Origin: Actinacidiphila yanglinensis
GTDB taxonomy: Bacteria > Actinomycetota > Actinomycetes > Streptomycetales > Streptomycetaceae
NCBI RefSeq assembly: GCF_900107965.1
Contig: NZ_FNVU01000028.1
Span: forward strand, 52,201-116,200
Length of the DNA: 64,000 nucleotides
Direction of reading: 5' to 3'
Shown: one piece after another, positions 35,659-43,986 of the stretch
Layout: each line of letters opens with the position of its first letter
Position numbering within the stretch: position 1 is the first letter of the stretch
Translations under genes and position numbers: made by a program
Notes under the pieces: generated by a model
Databases searched by the model: none
Seen by the model: the letters and a program-made list of their open reading frames with translations, nothing else
What the model was told of the DNA's origin: nothing

Positions 35659-35692
35659 TGCCGCGCGGCGGTGTGCGCCGTCCTCAGAACGC

Positions 35693-37570
35693 TCAGAACT
35701 GGTAGGTCGGCAGGATGTCCATGCAGCCCTTGGTGTCCGCGCCGTTGATCACATCGGCGTCGGAGGGCACGGAACCCGCCTTCGGCAGCGTCTTCGCGTA
35801 GTCGGTGCCGGTCTTCCAGTCCGAGCCGATCGTGAGGGTGATCGTCTGCACGTCGGTGGACGCCTTGACGTTGCTCGCCGGGATCTTCAGCGCCTTGGCC
35901 ACCGACAGCGCGTCCGACTTGCTCTGCGCGCCGCCGCTGGACGGGTAGTTCAGCACCGTGCCCTGGCGGGGTGCCTGGGTCTGGCTCGCGGTGGTCCGGG
36001 TGAACCCGGCGGTCTTGAGGGTGCCGGCGATCGAACCGGCGCGACCGGGGGTCGCCTCGCCGTCCGCGCTGCCCGCGGTGCCGTTGACCACGGTGACCGG
36101 GATGCTCGACGCCGCCTGCGCGGCCGGACCCGAGGGCGCCGACGTGGTCGGCTTGGCCGACGAGGTGCTGGTCTTCGCCTTGCCGTTGGCGTCCATCGCC
36201 ACGTCGTTGCGCATCAGCGACCAGACCGTCGAGGCGTCCGGGGCCGGCAGGTAGTGCGCGTTGGGGTCCTGCGGGTCGGCGATCCGCGGCATGGTCAGCA
36301 GCGTGATCCGGTTCGGCGGGATCGTCTTGAGCTGCATGCCGAGGTCGTAGAGCTTCTTCGGGGTGCCGATCTCGGAGGAGACCTCGAACGCGGACATCGC
36401 CGTGGTGGCGATCTTGTTGAGCTTCGCCGGGTTGGTGAAGAGGTTCTGGCTGCGCAGCTTGCGGATCAGCGAGCTCATGTACATGTGCTGCGCCTTCGAG
36501 CGGCCCGCGTCACTGCCGAAGGCGTGCCGGGTGCGCAGCCACTGGAGCGCCTGGTTGCCCTTGACGGTGTGGGTGCCCGCGGTCAGGTGCAGGTGCGAGC
36601 CGCCGGGCTGGGCCGCGGTCGCGTGGTCGTCGACGTTCTCCTTCACGCAGACGTCGACACCGCCGACCACGTCGGCCATCTTCACCACGCCGGCGAAGTC
36701 GATGGTCAGCCAGTGGTCGATGTACAGACCGGTGAGGTTCTGCACGGCGGCCAGGGTGCAGCCCGCGCCGCCCCGGCTGAGCGAGGCGTTGATGATGTCG
36801 TTGGTCTTCGGGTAGACCTTGTGCGACTTGGGGTCGGTGCACTCGGGGATGTCCACCCGGGTGTCGCGGGGGATGCTGACCACCGACATGTTGCTGCGGT
36901 CGGCCGACAGGTGCGCGATCATGATCACGTCGGCGCGTGCGCCGGTGGCGTCGGCCGCGCCGCCGAGCTTGGCGTCCTCGGGGTCGGCGCGGGTGTCGGA
37001 GCCGAGGATCATGATGTTCATCGGCGTCTGGCCCGACGAGTTCGCCTTGGGCTTGGCGACGTTGGTCTTGCCGCTGCTGCGCTCGCCCTTGCGGATCTTG
37101 CTGGACAGGTACTCGTAGTAGCCGTAGGCCGCGCCCGCGGAGCCGAGGACGGCCACCGCGGCCACGATCGCCACCCAGCGGAGCACCTTGCGCTTGCGGC
37201 TCTTGGGCTTGCGCCGCCCGCCGCGCCGGTGGCCGCCGCCCTGACCCGCGGGGTCGAGGCCGTCGCCGGATCCGCCGGGCCCCCCGGGGCCGCCCGGGCC
37301 CTCCGGCCCGCCTGGGCCGTGGCCGCCGTCGTCGCCGCGCCCGGTCCGGTGTTCGGCCGAGCGCGGCCCGGGTATCGCGCCGTCGTGCTCCGGCGACGCC
37401 CCGAAGTCGTCCTGGTAGGCCGGGTACGACGGGCCGCCCGGGTGCCCGCCCTGGCGGAGGTCCTGCTGGTAGCCGTCGTGGTAGGAGCCCTGGGAGCTCT
37501 GGTCCCAGTCCGGGCCGCCGGGGTTGGAAGCAGCCCCGTAGCCGGGCCCTCCCATCCTGCCGTCGCGCAT
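35693..37570 (-). CDS. LCP-family transferase with LytR_C domain, member 4
   Basis: 625 residues from ATG 37570, with GGAGGAG upstream. A Gly/Tyr/Asp/Gln-rich cytoplasmic tail of ~125 residues ends with KPKSRKRK; one membrane helix spans ~129-149. LCP motifs are present: IMILGSDTRADP, ARADVIMIAHLSAD, VVSIPRDTRVDIPEC, KTNDIINASLSRGGAGC, VGGVDVCV, LQWLRTRHAFGSDAGRSKAQHMYM. Several Cys pairs suggest extracellular disulfides. A Ser/Thr/Ala linker leads to LytR_C (IPVTVVNGTAGSADGEATPGRAG...). Its mRNA leader is CA-repeat rich. Confidence 0.93.
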   Translation of the reverse strand: MRDGRMGGPGYGAASNPGGPDWDQSSQGSYHDGYQQDLRQGGHPGGPSYPAYQDDFGASPEHDGAIPGPRSAEHRTGRGDDGGHGPGGPEGPGGPGGPGGSGDGLDPAGQGGGHRRGGRRKPKSRKRKVLRWVAIVAAVAVLGSAGAAYGYYEYLSSKIRKGERSSGKTNVAKPKANSSGQTPMNIMILGSDTRADPEDAKLGGAADATGARADVIMIAHLSADRSNMSVVSIPRDTRVDIPECTDPKSHKVYPKTNDIINASLSRGGAGCTLAAVQNLTGLYIDHWLTIDFAGVVKMADVVGGVDVCVKENVDDHATAAQPGGSHLHLTAGTHTVKGNQALQWLRTRHAFGSDAGRSKAQHMYMSSLIRKLRSQNLFTNPAKLNKIATTAMSAFEVSSEIGTPKKLYDLGMQLKTIPPNRITLLTMPRIADPQDPNAHYLPAPDASTVWSLMRNDVAMDANGKAKTSTSSAKPTTSAPSGPAAQAASSIPVTVVNGTAGSADGEATPGRAGSIAGTLKTAGFTRTTASQTQAPRQGTVLNYPSSGGAQSKSDALSVAKALKIPASNVKASTDVQTITLTIGSDWKTGTDYAKTLPKAGSVPSDADVINGADTKGCMDILPTYQF

Positions 37571-37630
37571 GCGGACTCCTCCATCGTCACTGGTCCGGCT
37601 GTGCCAGCCGTCGTCCTGTCTTCGCTGTCT

Positions 37631-37667
37631 TCAGTGCTGTGTGCTGTGTTCTGTGCTGTGTTCTGTC
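37631..37667 (-). repeat. CA-rich tandem repeat in the LCP4 leader
   Basis: On the mRNA strand the 12-mer ACAGAACACAGC occurs twice in a row and continues as ACACAGCAC, giving an A/C-only, hairpin-free leader 60-100 nt before the start codon. This is very unusual composition for such a GC-rich genome. Confidence 0.6.
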
Positions 37668-37737
37668 CGGACGGTCTTCAGTTCGGTCCGTCCAGATATC
37701 AGACGGTCGGGCGCCGCCTGTAGTTGCATCCCGCACC

Positions 37738-37757
37738 TGTGACTTGCTGTGACTTGC
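37738..37757. repeat. Two tandem 10-bp repeats upstream of LCP4
   Basis: TGTGACTTGC occurs at 37738-37747 and 37748-37757. Exact one-turn spacing places both on the same DNA face, as in direct-repeat activator sites. Confidence 0.4.
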
Positions 37758-38069
37758 CACGGGGTGCCGTGTGCCGCCCGGTCCCCCCGGACGCAGGTGT
37801 CAGGCGTACCGCCCGCGCCCACCTCGCCTGCCGGTGGGCACGTCGCGTGTCACGGGCACCGTCCGCCCCCCACCACCGGCCGGTCCGCGTCCTTGCGGCC
37901 GGCACCGACGGTCAGCGTAACCATGCCGATGTCCGGTGATGCTTTCACACCGGTGTCCCGAAACTCACGCCCCTACCGCACCCGGACCGTCCGCCGCGCC
38001 CACCTGCCGCCATCAACAGGGCGCGGTGGCGGGACACATGGGTGATCACCGGACATTCCGGAGTGTGAG

Positions 38070-39878
38070 CTATCCCACGCAGGTGGTGCTGTCCGCCGTG
38101 ATCGACCGCAGTCCCGCGGGCGGGGTGGTGGGCGGCGCGATCGGCGTGCCCGGCTGGGTGTAGTCCGCGCCCAGAGTGAGCGACATGTACGTCAGCCGCG
38201 GGACGTCCTTCGTCCCCTCGACCAGCGCCGAAGCGGGCAGGCCCATCAGCGCGGCCAGCTCGCGGGCCTGGTCGGCCTGGTTGGGGGCGTAGTCGAGGAT
38301 CGTCTTCGGGTAACGCTTCGCGGCGTCGCCGCCGTTGGCCGAGCGGTTGACGCCCTCGTTGACCTGGAGCCACTGGAGGACGTCCTGCGAGGCGCCGAAG
38401 GTCCCGGTGCCGTTGTGCACGGTCACCCGGGTGTTGTGCGGGGTGGTCCTCGATCCGACCAGCTTGGGGTCCGGCGCGACCGGCCCGCGCGAGAGCGAGA
38501 TGTCCTGCTTGACCAGCCCGAACAGCTGGGTCGACTTCGCCTGGTCCAGGACGACCGTGTGGTGCGTGCTGTCGGCGGGGTTGTCCTTCACTGGCAGCTC
38601 GGCGAACGTGAAGTGCTTCTGGTCGACCTTGCCGAGCTCCCGGGCCAGGTCGTCGAGCGTGCCGACGCTGCCGATCGGGGTGTCCACGGTCAGCACGCTC
38701 GCGGCCGTGGTGGCCAGCGCGGTCAGCTTCTTGGGATCGGTCAGGGTCGCGCCGGATGCCGCGGTACGGAACAGCCCGGCCAGGAACTGCTCCTGGACCT
38801 CCACCCGGGCCAGGTCGCTGCCGGCCGGGACACCGGACGTACCGGGCAGCGCCTGCTTGGCGCGCACCAGGGCCAGCGCCTGCTCACCCTCGATCCTCTG
38901 CCGGCCCGCGTCCAGTGACAGTCCGGCCGCCTTGTCGTGCAGCGGCTCCTTGAGGCACATCTCCACCCCGCCGAGCGCCGTGCTCAGTTTCTGCACCGCC
39001 GCGAAGTCCACCATCAGGAAGTGGTCCACCCGCACCCCGGTGATCTGCGTGACCAGCCGCATCGCGCACCCCGGGTCGCGCCCGGCGAGCACCGTCGAGA
39101 ACTGCTGCCCGGTCGCGCCCTTCACGACCTGGTTGCCCACCGGGCACTCGGGGATGTCGGTGATCAGGTCGGGCGGGATGCTGACCGCGGTGGCGTTGCT
39201 GCGGTCGGCCGAGAGGTGCAGCAGCACCGCGGTGTCGGCCTGCCCGGTCGCGGACGCGTCGCCGGCCTCGTGGCCGAGGCCGGCGCGGCTGTCCGTGCCC
39301 AATACCAGCAGGTTCATCGCGCCGGTCGAGGAGAAGGCCGCGCTGCCCGCGTTGCCGACGTCCACGGCGTGGATGACGGTGCCGGTGCGGTGGAAGGCGA
39401 GGTAGCCGCCCAGGCCGCCGGCGACGACCGCGAGGCCGATGGTGCCGGCCGTCCACAACAGCGCCTTGGACTTGCGCTCCTTGGGCTTGCGGCGGCTCGG
39501 GGGCCCGCTGCTTCCGGTGCCGCCGCCGTGGCCGCCGTTCCCGTGCCCGACGCCCGCGGCGCGGCGGGCGGCGCGGCCGGAGGGGGCGCGGCGGCTGCCG
39601 GGAGGCCGGGGCACGGAGGGCGCGGGGACGGAGGAGGAGGCGGAGACAGGGGCCGGGTCGGGACGGGTGCCGGCGCGCGTGCCTGATTCCGGGGCGGGGC
39701 CGGGCTGCGGGGCAGGTGCTCCGGCCGGGCCCGGCGGTACGGGGCCCGGCGGTACGGGGCCCGGTGCGGACGGGTCCGGTGACTCGGCCGGTTCCAGCCG
39801 CAGTTGGTAGGTGCCCGTGACGGGGTCGAGCACCCACTGGTCCGCCGGGTCGACGTACCCGGAGCCTTGCGTGTCCAC
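38070..39878 (-). CDS. LCP-family protein with degenerate active site and LytR_C domain, member 5
   Basis: 602 residues from GTG 39878. Long Pro/Ala-rich tail (PGPVPPGPVPPGPAGAPAP), KPKERKSK, one membrane helix (~141-163), then an LCP fold with LLVLGTDSRAGL, QADTAVLLHLSAD, DHFLMVDFAAVQKLSTALGGV. Key residues are altered: the SIPRD motif reads SIPPD, RxRH reads RAKQ, and the K.N.A...GG loop reads FSTVLAGRDPGC. The LytR_C domain remains (VTVHNGTGTFGASQDVLQWL...). Arginines at these places normally hold the polyprenyl pyrophosphate, so this copy may have lost catalysis or changed role. It neighbours intact members 4 and 6. Confidence 0.9.
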   Translation of the reverse strand: MDTQGSGYVDPADQWVLDPVTGTYQLRLEPAESPDPSAPGPVPPGPVPPGPAGAPAPQPGPAPESGTRAGTRPDPAPVSASSSVPAPSVPRPPGSRRAPSGRAARRAAGVGHGNGGHGGGTGSSGPPSRRKPKERKSKALLWTAGTIGLAVVAGGLGGYLAFHRTGTVIHAVDVGNAGSAAFSSTGAMNLLVLGTDSRAGLGHEAGDASATGQADTAVLLHLSADRSNATAVSIPPDLITDIPECPVGNQVVKGATGQQFSTVLAGRDPGCAMRLVTQITGVRVDHFLMVDFAAVQKLSTALGGVEMCLKEPLHDKAAGLSLDAGRQRIEGEQALALVRAKQALPGTSGVPAGSDLARVEVQEQFLAGLFRTAASGATLTDPKKLTALATTAASVLTVDTPIGSVGTLDDLARELGKVDQKHFTFAELPVKDNPADSTHHTVVLDQAKSTQLFGLVKQDISLSRGPVAPDPKLVGSRTTPHNTRVTVHNGTGTFGASQDVLQWLQVNEGVNRSANGGDAAKRYPKTILDYAPNQADQARELAALMGLPASALVEGTKDVPRLTYMSLTLGADYTQPGTPIAPPTTPPAGLRSITADSTTCVG

Positions 39879-39926
39879 GGTCGCTCGGGACCTCCATCCG
39901 CAGTGGCCGGAGCGGCCAACCTTAGT

Positions 39927-41495
39927 TCATCCGTCCGTGCCGCAGATGGCTCGGTCGGCTGTCGTTCCCTGGAACGTGGGTGTGTTCGAAGGGGTTCCGG
40001 ACGGGGTTCCGGAAGCGGTGCCGGACGGGGTGTGGGTGGCCGTGTCCGACGGGGTGCCGGACGGGTCCGGCGAGGCCGAGCCGCCGGTGCCGGCGTCGGA
40101 CGAACCCTTCGCATCGCCGCTCGTGCCGCCGCTCTTGCCGTCGTCGCTGACCTGCACCGGCTGGTCGGCGCGCACCGCGGCGAAGAGGCTGTCGGCGTCG
40201 GGCTGCACGAGCTGGTCGCGGTTGTGGTCCTCGACATAGGGCTCGACGGGCGCCGTCACGAAGTGGATCGCGCCGGTGGGTATCTTCTGGAGCCGTTGCG
40301 CCAGGGAGTACAGCTCGCTGAGGGAGTTCAGACCGGAGTCGGCGGTCAGCGACTTGGTGGCCGCGTTCAGCAACGGGTACACCTTGCCCGGGTTGAGCAG
40401 CACCCCGTTGCTCTGCACCTTCTTGATCAGCGACGCGAGGAAGTCCTGCTGGCGGCCTATTCGCTCGGTGTCGCTGCCGTCGCCGATGCCGTGCCGGACC
40501 CGTACGTAGCCCAGCGCCTGCTCGCCGCTCAGCTTGTGCCGGCCGGCGGACAGGTCCAGGTGCGCGTCCTTGTCGTGGATCGCCTCCGGCACGCACACGT
40601 CGACGCCGCCGACCGCGTTCACCATGCTCTTGAAGCCGTTGAAGTCCACGATCAGGTGGTGGTCGATCCGCACGCCGGTCAGCTCCTCGACCGCGCGGAT
40701 CGTGCAGGCCGCGCCGCCGAACTCGAACGCCCAGTTGAACTGCTCGAACTTGGGGCTGACGGTGCTGCCGTCCGCCTTGGTGCACTCCGGCACGTGCACC
40801 ATCAGGTCACGCGGGATGCTGACCGCGGTGGCGTTGCTGCGGTCGGCCGAGAGGTGCAGCAGGATCGTGGTGTCCGAGCGCTGCGTTCCGGTGTCCTCGC
40901 CGTACTTCTCGTTGCCCCCGCCGCGGTTGTCCGAGCCGATCAGCAGGATGTTCTCGGTCGAGGCCGGGCCCTCGGGCGGGCGCTGCGACGCCTGCGCCTT
41001 GAGCTCGGTGTCGGTCACGGTGTCGGTGGTGATGTTGCCGTTGAGCTGCTGGTAGAGGTACCAGGCGCCTCCGGCGCCGGCCAGGACGAGCACGGTGGTG
41101 CTGATCGCGACCACCTTCAGCCAGCCGAAGCGGCGCCGGCGCGCGGGGGGTTCGGGCGGGACCGAGGAGTCGGCCGCGGCGGTGGCTGCGGCTGTCGCGG
41201 CAGCCGCGACCTCGGGCCGGTCCGGCGCCGAGGCGTCGGGGGCGTCGGGCGCCGTCCCGCCGCCGTGGGGCTTCTTGACCAGGTCGGGCTGCCCGTCCGG
41301 GCCGGGCTTCGCGTCCGGGTCGGGGGTCGTGTCCGCACCGGAACCCTCGGGACTCCCGGAACCCCCGGAACCCCCGGGATCCTGGGGGCCCTCGGCGGCC
41401 GGGTCGGCGTCGGAGCCGTCCACCGCGTCCGTGTCCGAGTCCTCCACCGTCTCCGCGGCGGAGTCGTCCTGCGGGGGCTCTGCTGGCGTGGTCAC
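39927..41495 (-). CDS. LCP-family glycopolymer transferase, member 6
   Basis: 522 residues from GTG 41495. A ~115-residue Asp/Gly/Pro/Ala-rich tail, RRRRFGWLK, one membrane helix (~125-145), and an intact LCP domain: ILLIGSDNRGGG, QRSDTTILLHLSAD, AVSIPRDLMVHVPEC, FEQFNWAFEFGGAAC, VGGVDVCVPE, LGYVRVRHGIGDGSDTERIGRQQDF. Instead of LytR_C the C-terminus is a ~75-residue Ser/Thr/Pro/Gly tail (GTPSDTATHTPSGTASGTPS) ending in a Cys-bearing AICGTDG. It is transcribed ahead of member 5, with 48 bp between them, and shares long identical DNA with it around SNATAVSIP. Confidence 0.93.
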   Translation of the reverse strand: MTTPAEPPQDDSAAETVEDSDTDAVDGSDADPAAEGPQDPGGSGGSGSPEGSGADTTPDPDAKPGPDGQPDLVKKPHGGGTAPDAPDASAPDRPEVAAAATAAATAAADSSVPPEPPARRRRFGWLKVVAISTTVLVLAGAGGAWYLYQQLNGNITTDTVTDTELKAQASQRPPEGPASTENILLIGSDNRGGGNEKYGEDTGTQRSDTTILLHLSADRSNATAVSIPRDLMVHVPECTKADGSTVSPKFEQFNWAFEFGGAACTIRAVEELTGVRIDHHLIVDFNGFKSMVNAVGGVDVCVPEAIHDKDAHLDLSAGRHKLSGEQALGYVRVRHGIGDGSDTERIGRQQDFLASLIKKVQSNGVLLNPGKVYPLLNAATKSLTADSGLNSLSELYSLAQRLQKIPTGAIHFVTAPVEPYVEDHNRDQLVQPDADSLFAAVRADQPVQVSDDGKSGGTSGDAKGSSDAGTGGSASPDPSGTPSDTATHTPSGTASGTPSGTPSNTPTFQGTTADRAICGTDG

Positions 41496-41691
41496 GTCGT
41501 GTCCGTCCCTCGGTCAATGGCCCGGCAGCGTACCCGGGCACGGCTTCACGCCGGGGGGATCGGACCCGAGTACCCGCACGGCACTCGTTCAGACAGTCGA
41601 AACACCGCAAGGGTTGCCTAGTGCACCCAACCTGTGCGGGAGTTGAGGAAATGTTCACGCGCGGATAACTCCCGCGTGCGGCCGGAACCGC

Positions 41692-42459
41692 TCAGGCGCC
41701 GCCCGGCACTGCCAGGTGCGTGACCCGTTCCTCGTCCTTGCGGCGGGCCAGCCCCTCGGGCGCGAGCTGGTCGAGGTGGCGGCACAGCACCACCGAGGAC
41801 TCCGCGGCGAGTGGCGCCAACAGGCCGGTGGCCAGGCCGTTCCAGTCGCCGTACGGCAGGCCGGACAGCAGTCGCGATCCCGGCGTCAGTTCCAGGACGT
41901 CCGCCTCGGAGCGTGCCCTCGTCACCACCTCGCCCGCCGTCAGCACCTCGCCGCCGGGCAGTTCGAGGGCGGGGTCGTCCGGGCCGACGGGCACGTAGGG
42001 CGCGAACCGGTCGCCCTGGCCCGGCACCTCGACCGCGTAGTCCGCGAACCCCCGCGGCGGCTGCGGGAACCGGCCGCCGAGCGGCCGCAGCGCCAGTGCC
42101 ATCCGCTCGCCGTCGCAGCGCTCGGCCTCCGCCAGCGTGTCCGGGCCGCTCACCACCAGGTCCGCGCCGGCCGGGTCGCCGCCGGGCACCGCGACCACCC
42201 CGGTGGAGAACGCCGCGAGCAGCCACACCGCGGTCTGCCAGTGCGCGGGCAGCAGCAGGGCGAGCCGGTCGCCGGGCTGCGCGCCGAGGCCGTCCTGCAG
42301 CAGGTTCGCGGTCTTGGCCACCCAGTTGCCGAACGTCGCCACGGAGAGCTCGACCCGCTCGCCGGTCGCGTCGTCGTAGAAAGTGATCAACGGGCGGCCC
42401 GGGTCGGCACGGAGTGCGTCGGCGAGCAGTCCGGCCGGGGTCAGTGCGCTGGAGGTCAC
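41692..42459 (-). CDS. TIGR03089-family protein (truncated acyl-adenylate-enzyme-like)
   Basis: 255 residues from GTG 42459. It resembles the N-terminal part of AMP-binding enzymes (RPLITFYDDATGERVELSVATFGNWVAKTANLLQDGLGAQPGDRLALLLPAHWQTAVWLLAAFSTG) but lacks the ATP-binding P-loop-like TSGTTG motif and the C-terminal lid. This shortened architecture is the known TIGR03089 family, restricted to actinobacteria and commonly next to an LCP gene and manC, as here. It is unlikely to make acyl-adenylates; function unknown. Confidence 0.85.
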   Translation of the reverse strand: MTSSALTPAGLLADALRADPGRPLITFYDDATGERVELSVATFGNWVAKTANLLQDGLGAQPGDRLALLLPAHWQTAVWLLAAFSTGVVAVPGGDPAGADLVVSGPDTLAEAERCDGERMALALRPLGGRFPQPPRGFADYAVEVPGQGDRFAPYVPVGPDDPALELPGGEVLTAGEVVTRARSEADVLELTPGSRLLSGLPYGDWNGLATGLLAPLAAESSVVLCRHLDQLAPEGLARRKDEERVTHLAVPGGA

Positions 42460-42596
42460 ACCGGCCAGGCTACCTGCGTGATCAGGCCGGCCGGGGACGG
42501 AGGGGCGGTGCCGGTCCGGGGCGGGGAGGCGCTGGCGGTCGCGGATGAACAGGGGGCGACCGGCGGCTGAACGGCTGACGAGATATCAGATGATGG

Positions 42597-42625
42597 TTTA
42601 TCGGGTTTAAGGCTTATGCCACTAT
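42597..42625 (+). promoter_or_regulatory. manC promoter, leaderless
   Basis: TTTATC (42597-42602), 17 bp, CACTAT (42620-42625), then 7 nt to the manC ATG. It sits in an AT-rich patch (AGATATCAGATGATGG precedes it). Spacing predicts transcription starting at the start codon. Confidence 0.45.
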
Positions 42626-42632
42626 CTTCCCC

Positions 42633-43769
42633 ATGCGAGCACATCCCGCCTCCGCGACCGGTCCAGCCGATCCGACCCGACGTCCCGCCACCGAAGCGGT
42701 TCTGCTGGTCGGCGGCAAAGGCACCCGACTGCGCCCGCTCACCGTACACACCCCCAAGCCGATGGTCCCGGCCGCAGGGGTGCCGTTCCTGACGCACCAG
42801 CTCGCGCGGGCCCGGGCCGCAGGTGTCGAGCACGTGGTGATGGCCACGTCCTACCTCGCCGAAGTCTTCGAACCGTACTTCGGCGACGGCTCCGCGCTCG
42901 GCCTGCACCTGGAGTACGTCACCGAGACCGAACCACTCGGCACCGGCGGAGCCCTGCGCAACGTCGCCCACCGGCTGCACTCCGCGCCCGGCGAGCCGGT
43001 CCTCGTCTTCAACGGCGACATCCTCACCGGCCTGGACATCGGCGCGCTCGTCGCCACCCACCGCACCAGCGGCGCCGACGTGTCGCTGCACCTCACCCGC
43101 GTCGAGGACCCGCGCGCCTTCGGTCTGGTGCCGACCGATCCCGACGGCCGGGTCACCGCCTTCCTGGAGAAGCCGCAGACGCCCGAGGAGATCGTCACCG
43201 ACCAGATCAACGCGGGTGCCTACGTCTTCACCCGCGCCCTCCTCGACGAGATCCCCTCCGGCCGCCCGGTCTCCGTCGAACGCGAGACGTTCCCCGGACT
43301 GCTCGCCGCCGGCGCCCACCTGCACGGCATGGTCGACTCCACGTACTGGCTCGACCTCGGCACCCCCGAGGCGTTCGTCCGCGGCTCCGCCGACCTCGTC
43401 CTCGGCCGCGCCCCCTCGCCCGCCGTTCCCGGCCGGCACGGCGAACGCCTCGTCCTGCCCGGCGCCGTCGTCGCCGACGACGCCAAGCTCTTCGGCGGCA
43501 CCTCCGTTGCCGCGGGCGCCGTCATCGGCTCCGGCGCGCTGGTCGAAGGCAGCACCGTCCTGCCCGGCGCCCGCATCGCCCCCGACGCCGTCATCCGTGA
43601 CAGCCTGATCGGCGCCAACGCCCACATCGGGGACCGCACCGTCCTCGTCGGCGCCGTCGTCGGCGACAACGCGGTCGTCGGCCCCGACAACGAACTCCTC
43701 CGCGGCGCCCGCGTCTGGTGCGGCGCCCATCTCGCACCCTCCTCCATCCGCTTCTCCTCCGACCAGTAG
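42633..43769 (+). CDS. manC: Mannose-1-phosphate guanylyltransferase (GDP-mannose pyrophosphorylase)
   Basis: 378 residues from ATG 42633. Nucleotidyltransferase signature VLLVGGKGTRLRPLTVHTPKPMVP, then VFNGDILTGLD with the metal-binding Asp, VEDPRAFGLVPTD, FLEKPQ and NAGAYVFTRALLDEIP; YWLDLGTPEAF follows. The C-terminal ~110 residues are a left-handed beta-helix of hexapeptide repeats (AVVADDAKLFGGTSVAAGAVIGSGALVEGS). It makes GDP-mannose from Man-1-P and GTP, completing the route begun by manA and manB further right. A glucose-1-phosphate donor is the alternative, but gene context favours mannose. Confidence 0.9.
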   Translation: MRAHPASATGPADPTRRPATEAVLLVGGKGTRLRPLTVHTPKPMVPAAGVPFLTHQLARARAAGVEHVVMATSYLAEVFEPYFGDGSALGLHLEYVTETEPLGTGGALRNVAHRLHSAPGEPVLVFNGDILTGLDIGALVATHRTSGADVSLHLTRVEDPRAFGLVPTDPDGRVTAFLEKPQTPEEIVTDQINAGAYVFTRALLDEIPSGRPVSVERETFPGLLAAGAHLHGMVDSTYWLDLGTPEAFVRGSADLVLGRAPSPAVPGRHGERLVLPGAVVADDAKLFGGTSVAAGAVIGSGALVEGSTVLPGARIAPDAVIRDSLIGANAHIGDRTVLVGAVVGDNAVVGPDNELLRGARVWCGAHLAPSSIRFSSDQ

Positions 43770-43828
43770 CCCCACCGCCCGGACCGAGCCGGCCCCCGCT
43801 GGGCGCGGACCGGCGTCGGTCGTGCGTG

Positions 43829-43890
43829 CCCCGAAGAGGCGCGGGGAACCGCGCGCCCAGCAGGCCACCGGCGCGCAGCCGGCAGCGAAC
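43829..43890. repeat. Dispersed intergenic repeat, second copy
   Basis: CCGAAGAGGCGCGGGGAACC followed by GCGCGCCCAGCAGGCCACCG is the same kind of element seen at 1477-1625 (GGGGAACxGCGCG core). It lies in the 217-bp gap between manC and the DNA glycosylase gene, where no coding sequence is supported. Confidence 0.5.
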
Positions 43891-43986
43891 CGTGAGGGCC
43901 GCCCCGGCCCCCGTACCCCACCGTCGGGCACCCGGGGAACACGAACGGGACCCCCCACTCCCACCGAACCCCGTTACCCTTCCGTC

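Larger units (their letters stand above)
37571..38069. other. 499-bp non-coding gap with several short repeats
   Basis: No convincing gene lies here. Seen in it are a GTGCTGTGTTCT-type tandem repeat (37631-37667), two tandem copies of TGTGACTTGC (37738-37757), a GGACGG/CCGTCC pair (37669-37674, 37688-37693), and a perfect 12-bp inverted pair ATGTCCGGTGAT (37929-37940) and ATCACCGGACAT (38045-38056). It holds the promoter and leader of LCP member 4 and the 3' end region of member 5. Confidence 0.5.

Noticed and set aside
37724..38163. Short plus-strand ORFs in the gap between LCP4 and LCP5
   Set aside because: No ribosome sites, Arg/Pro-rich shadow composition, and none resembles a known leader peptide or small protein.
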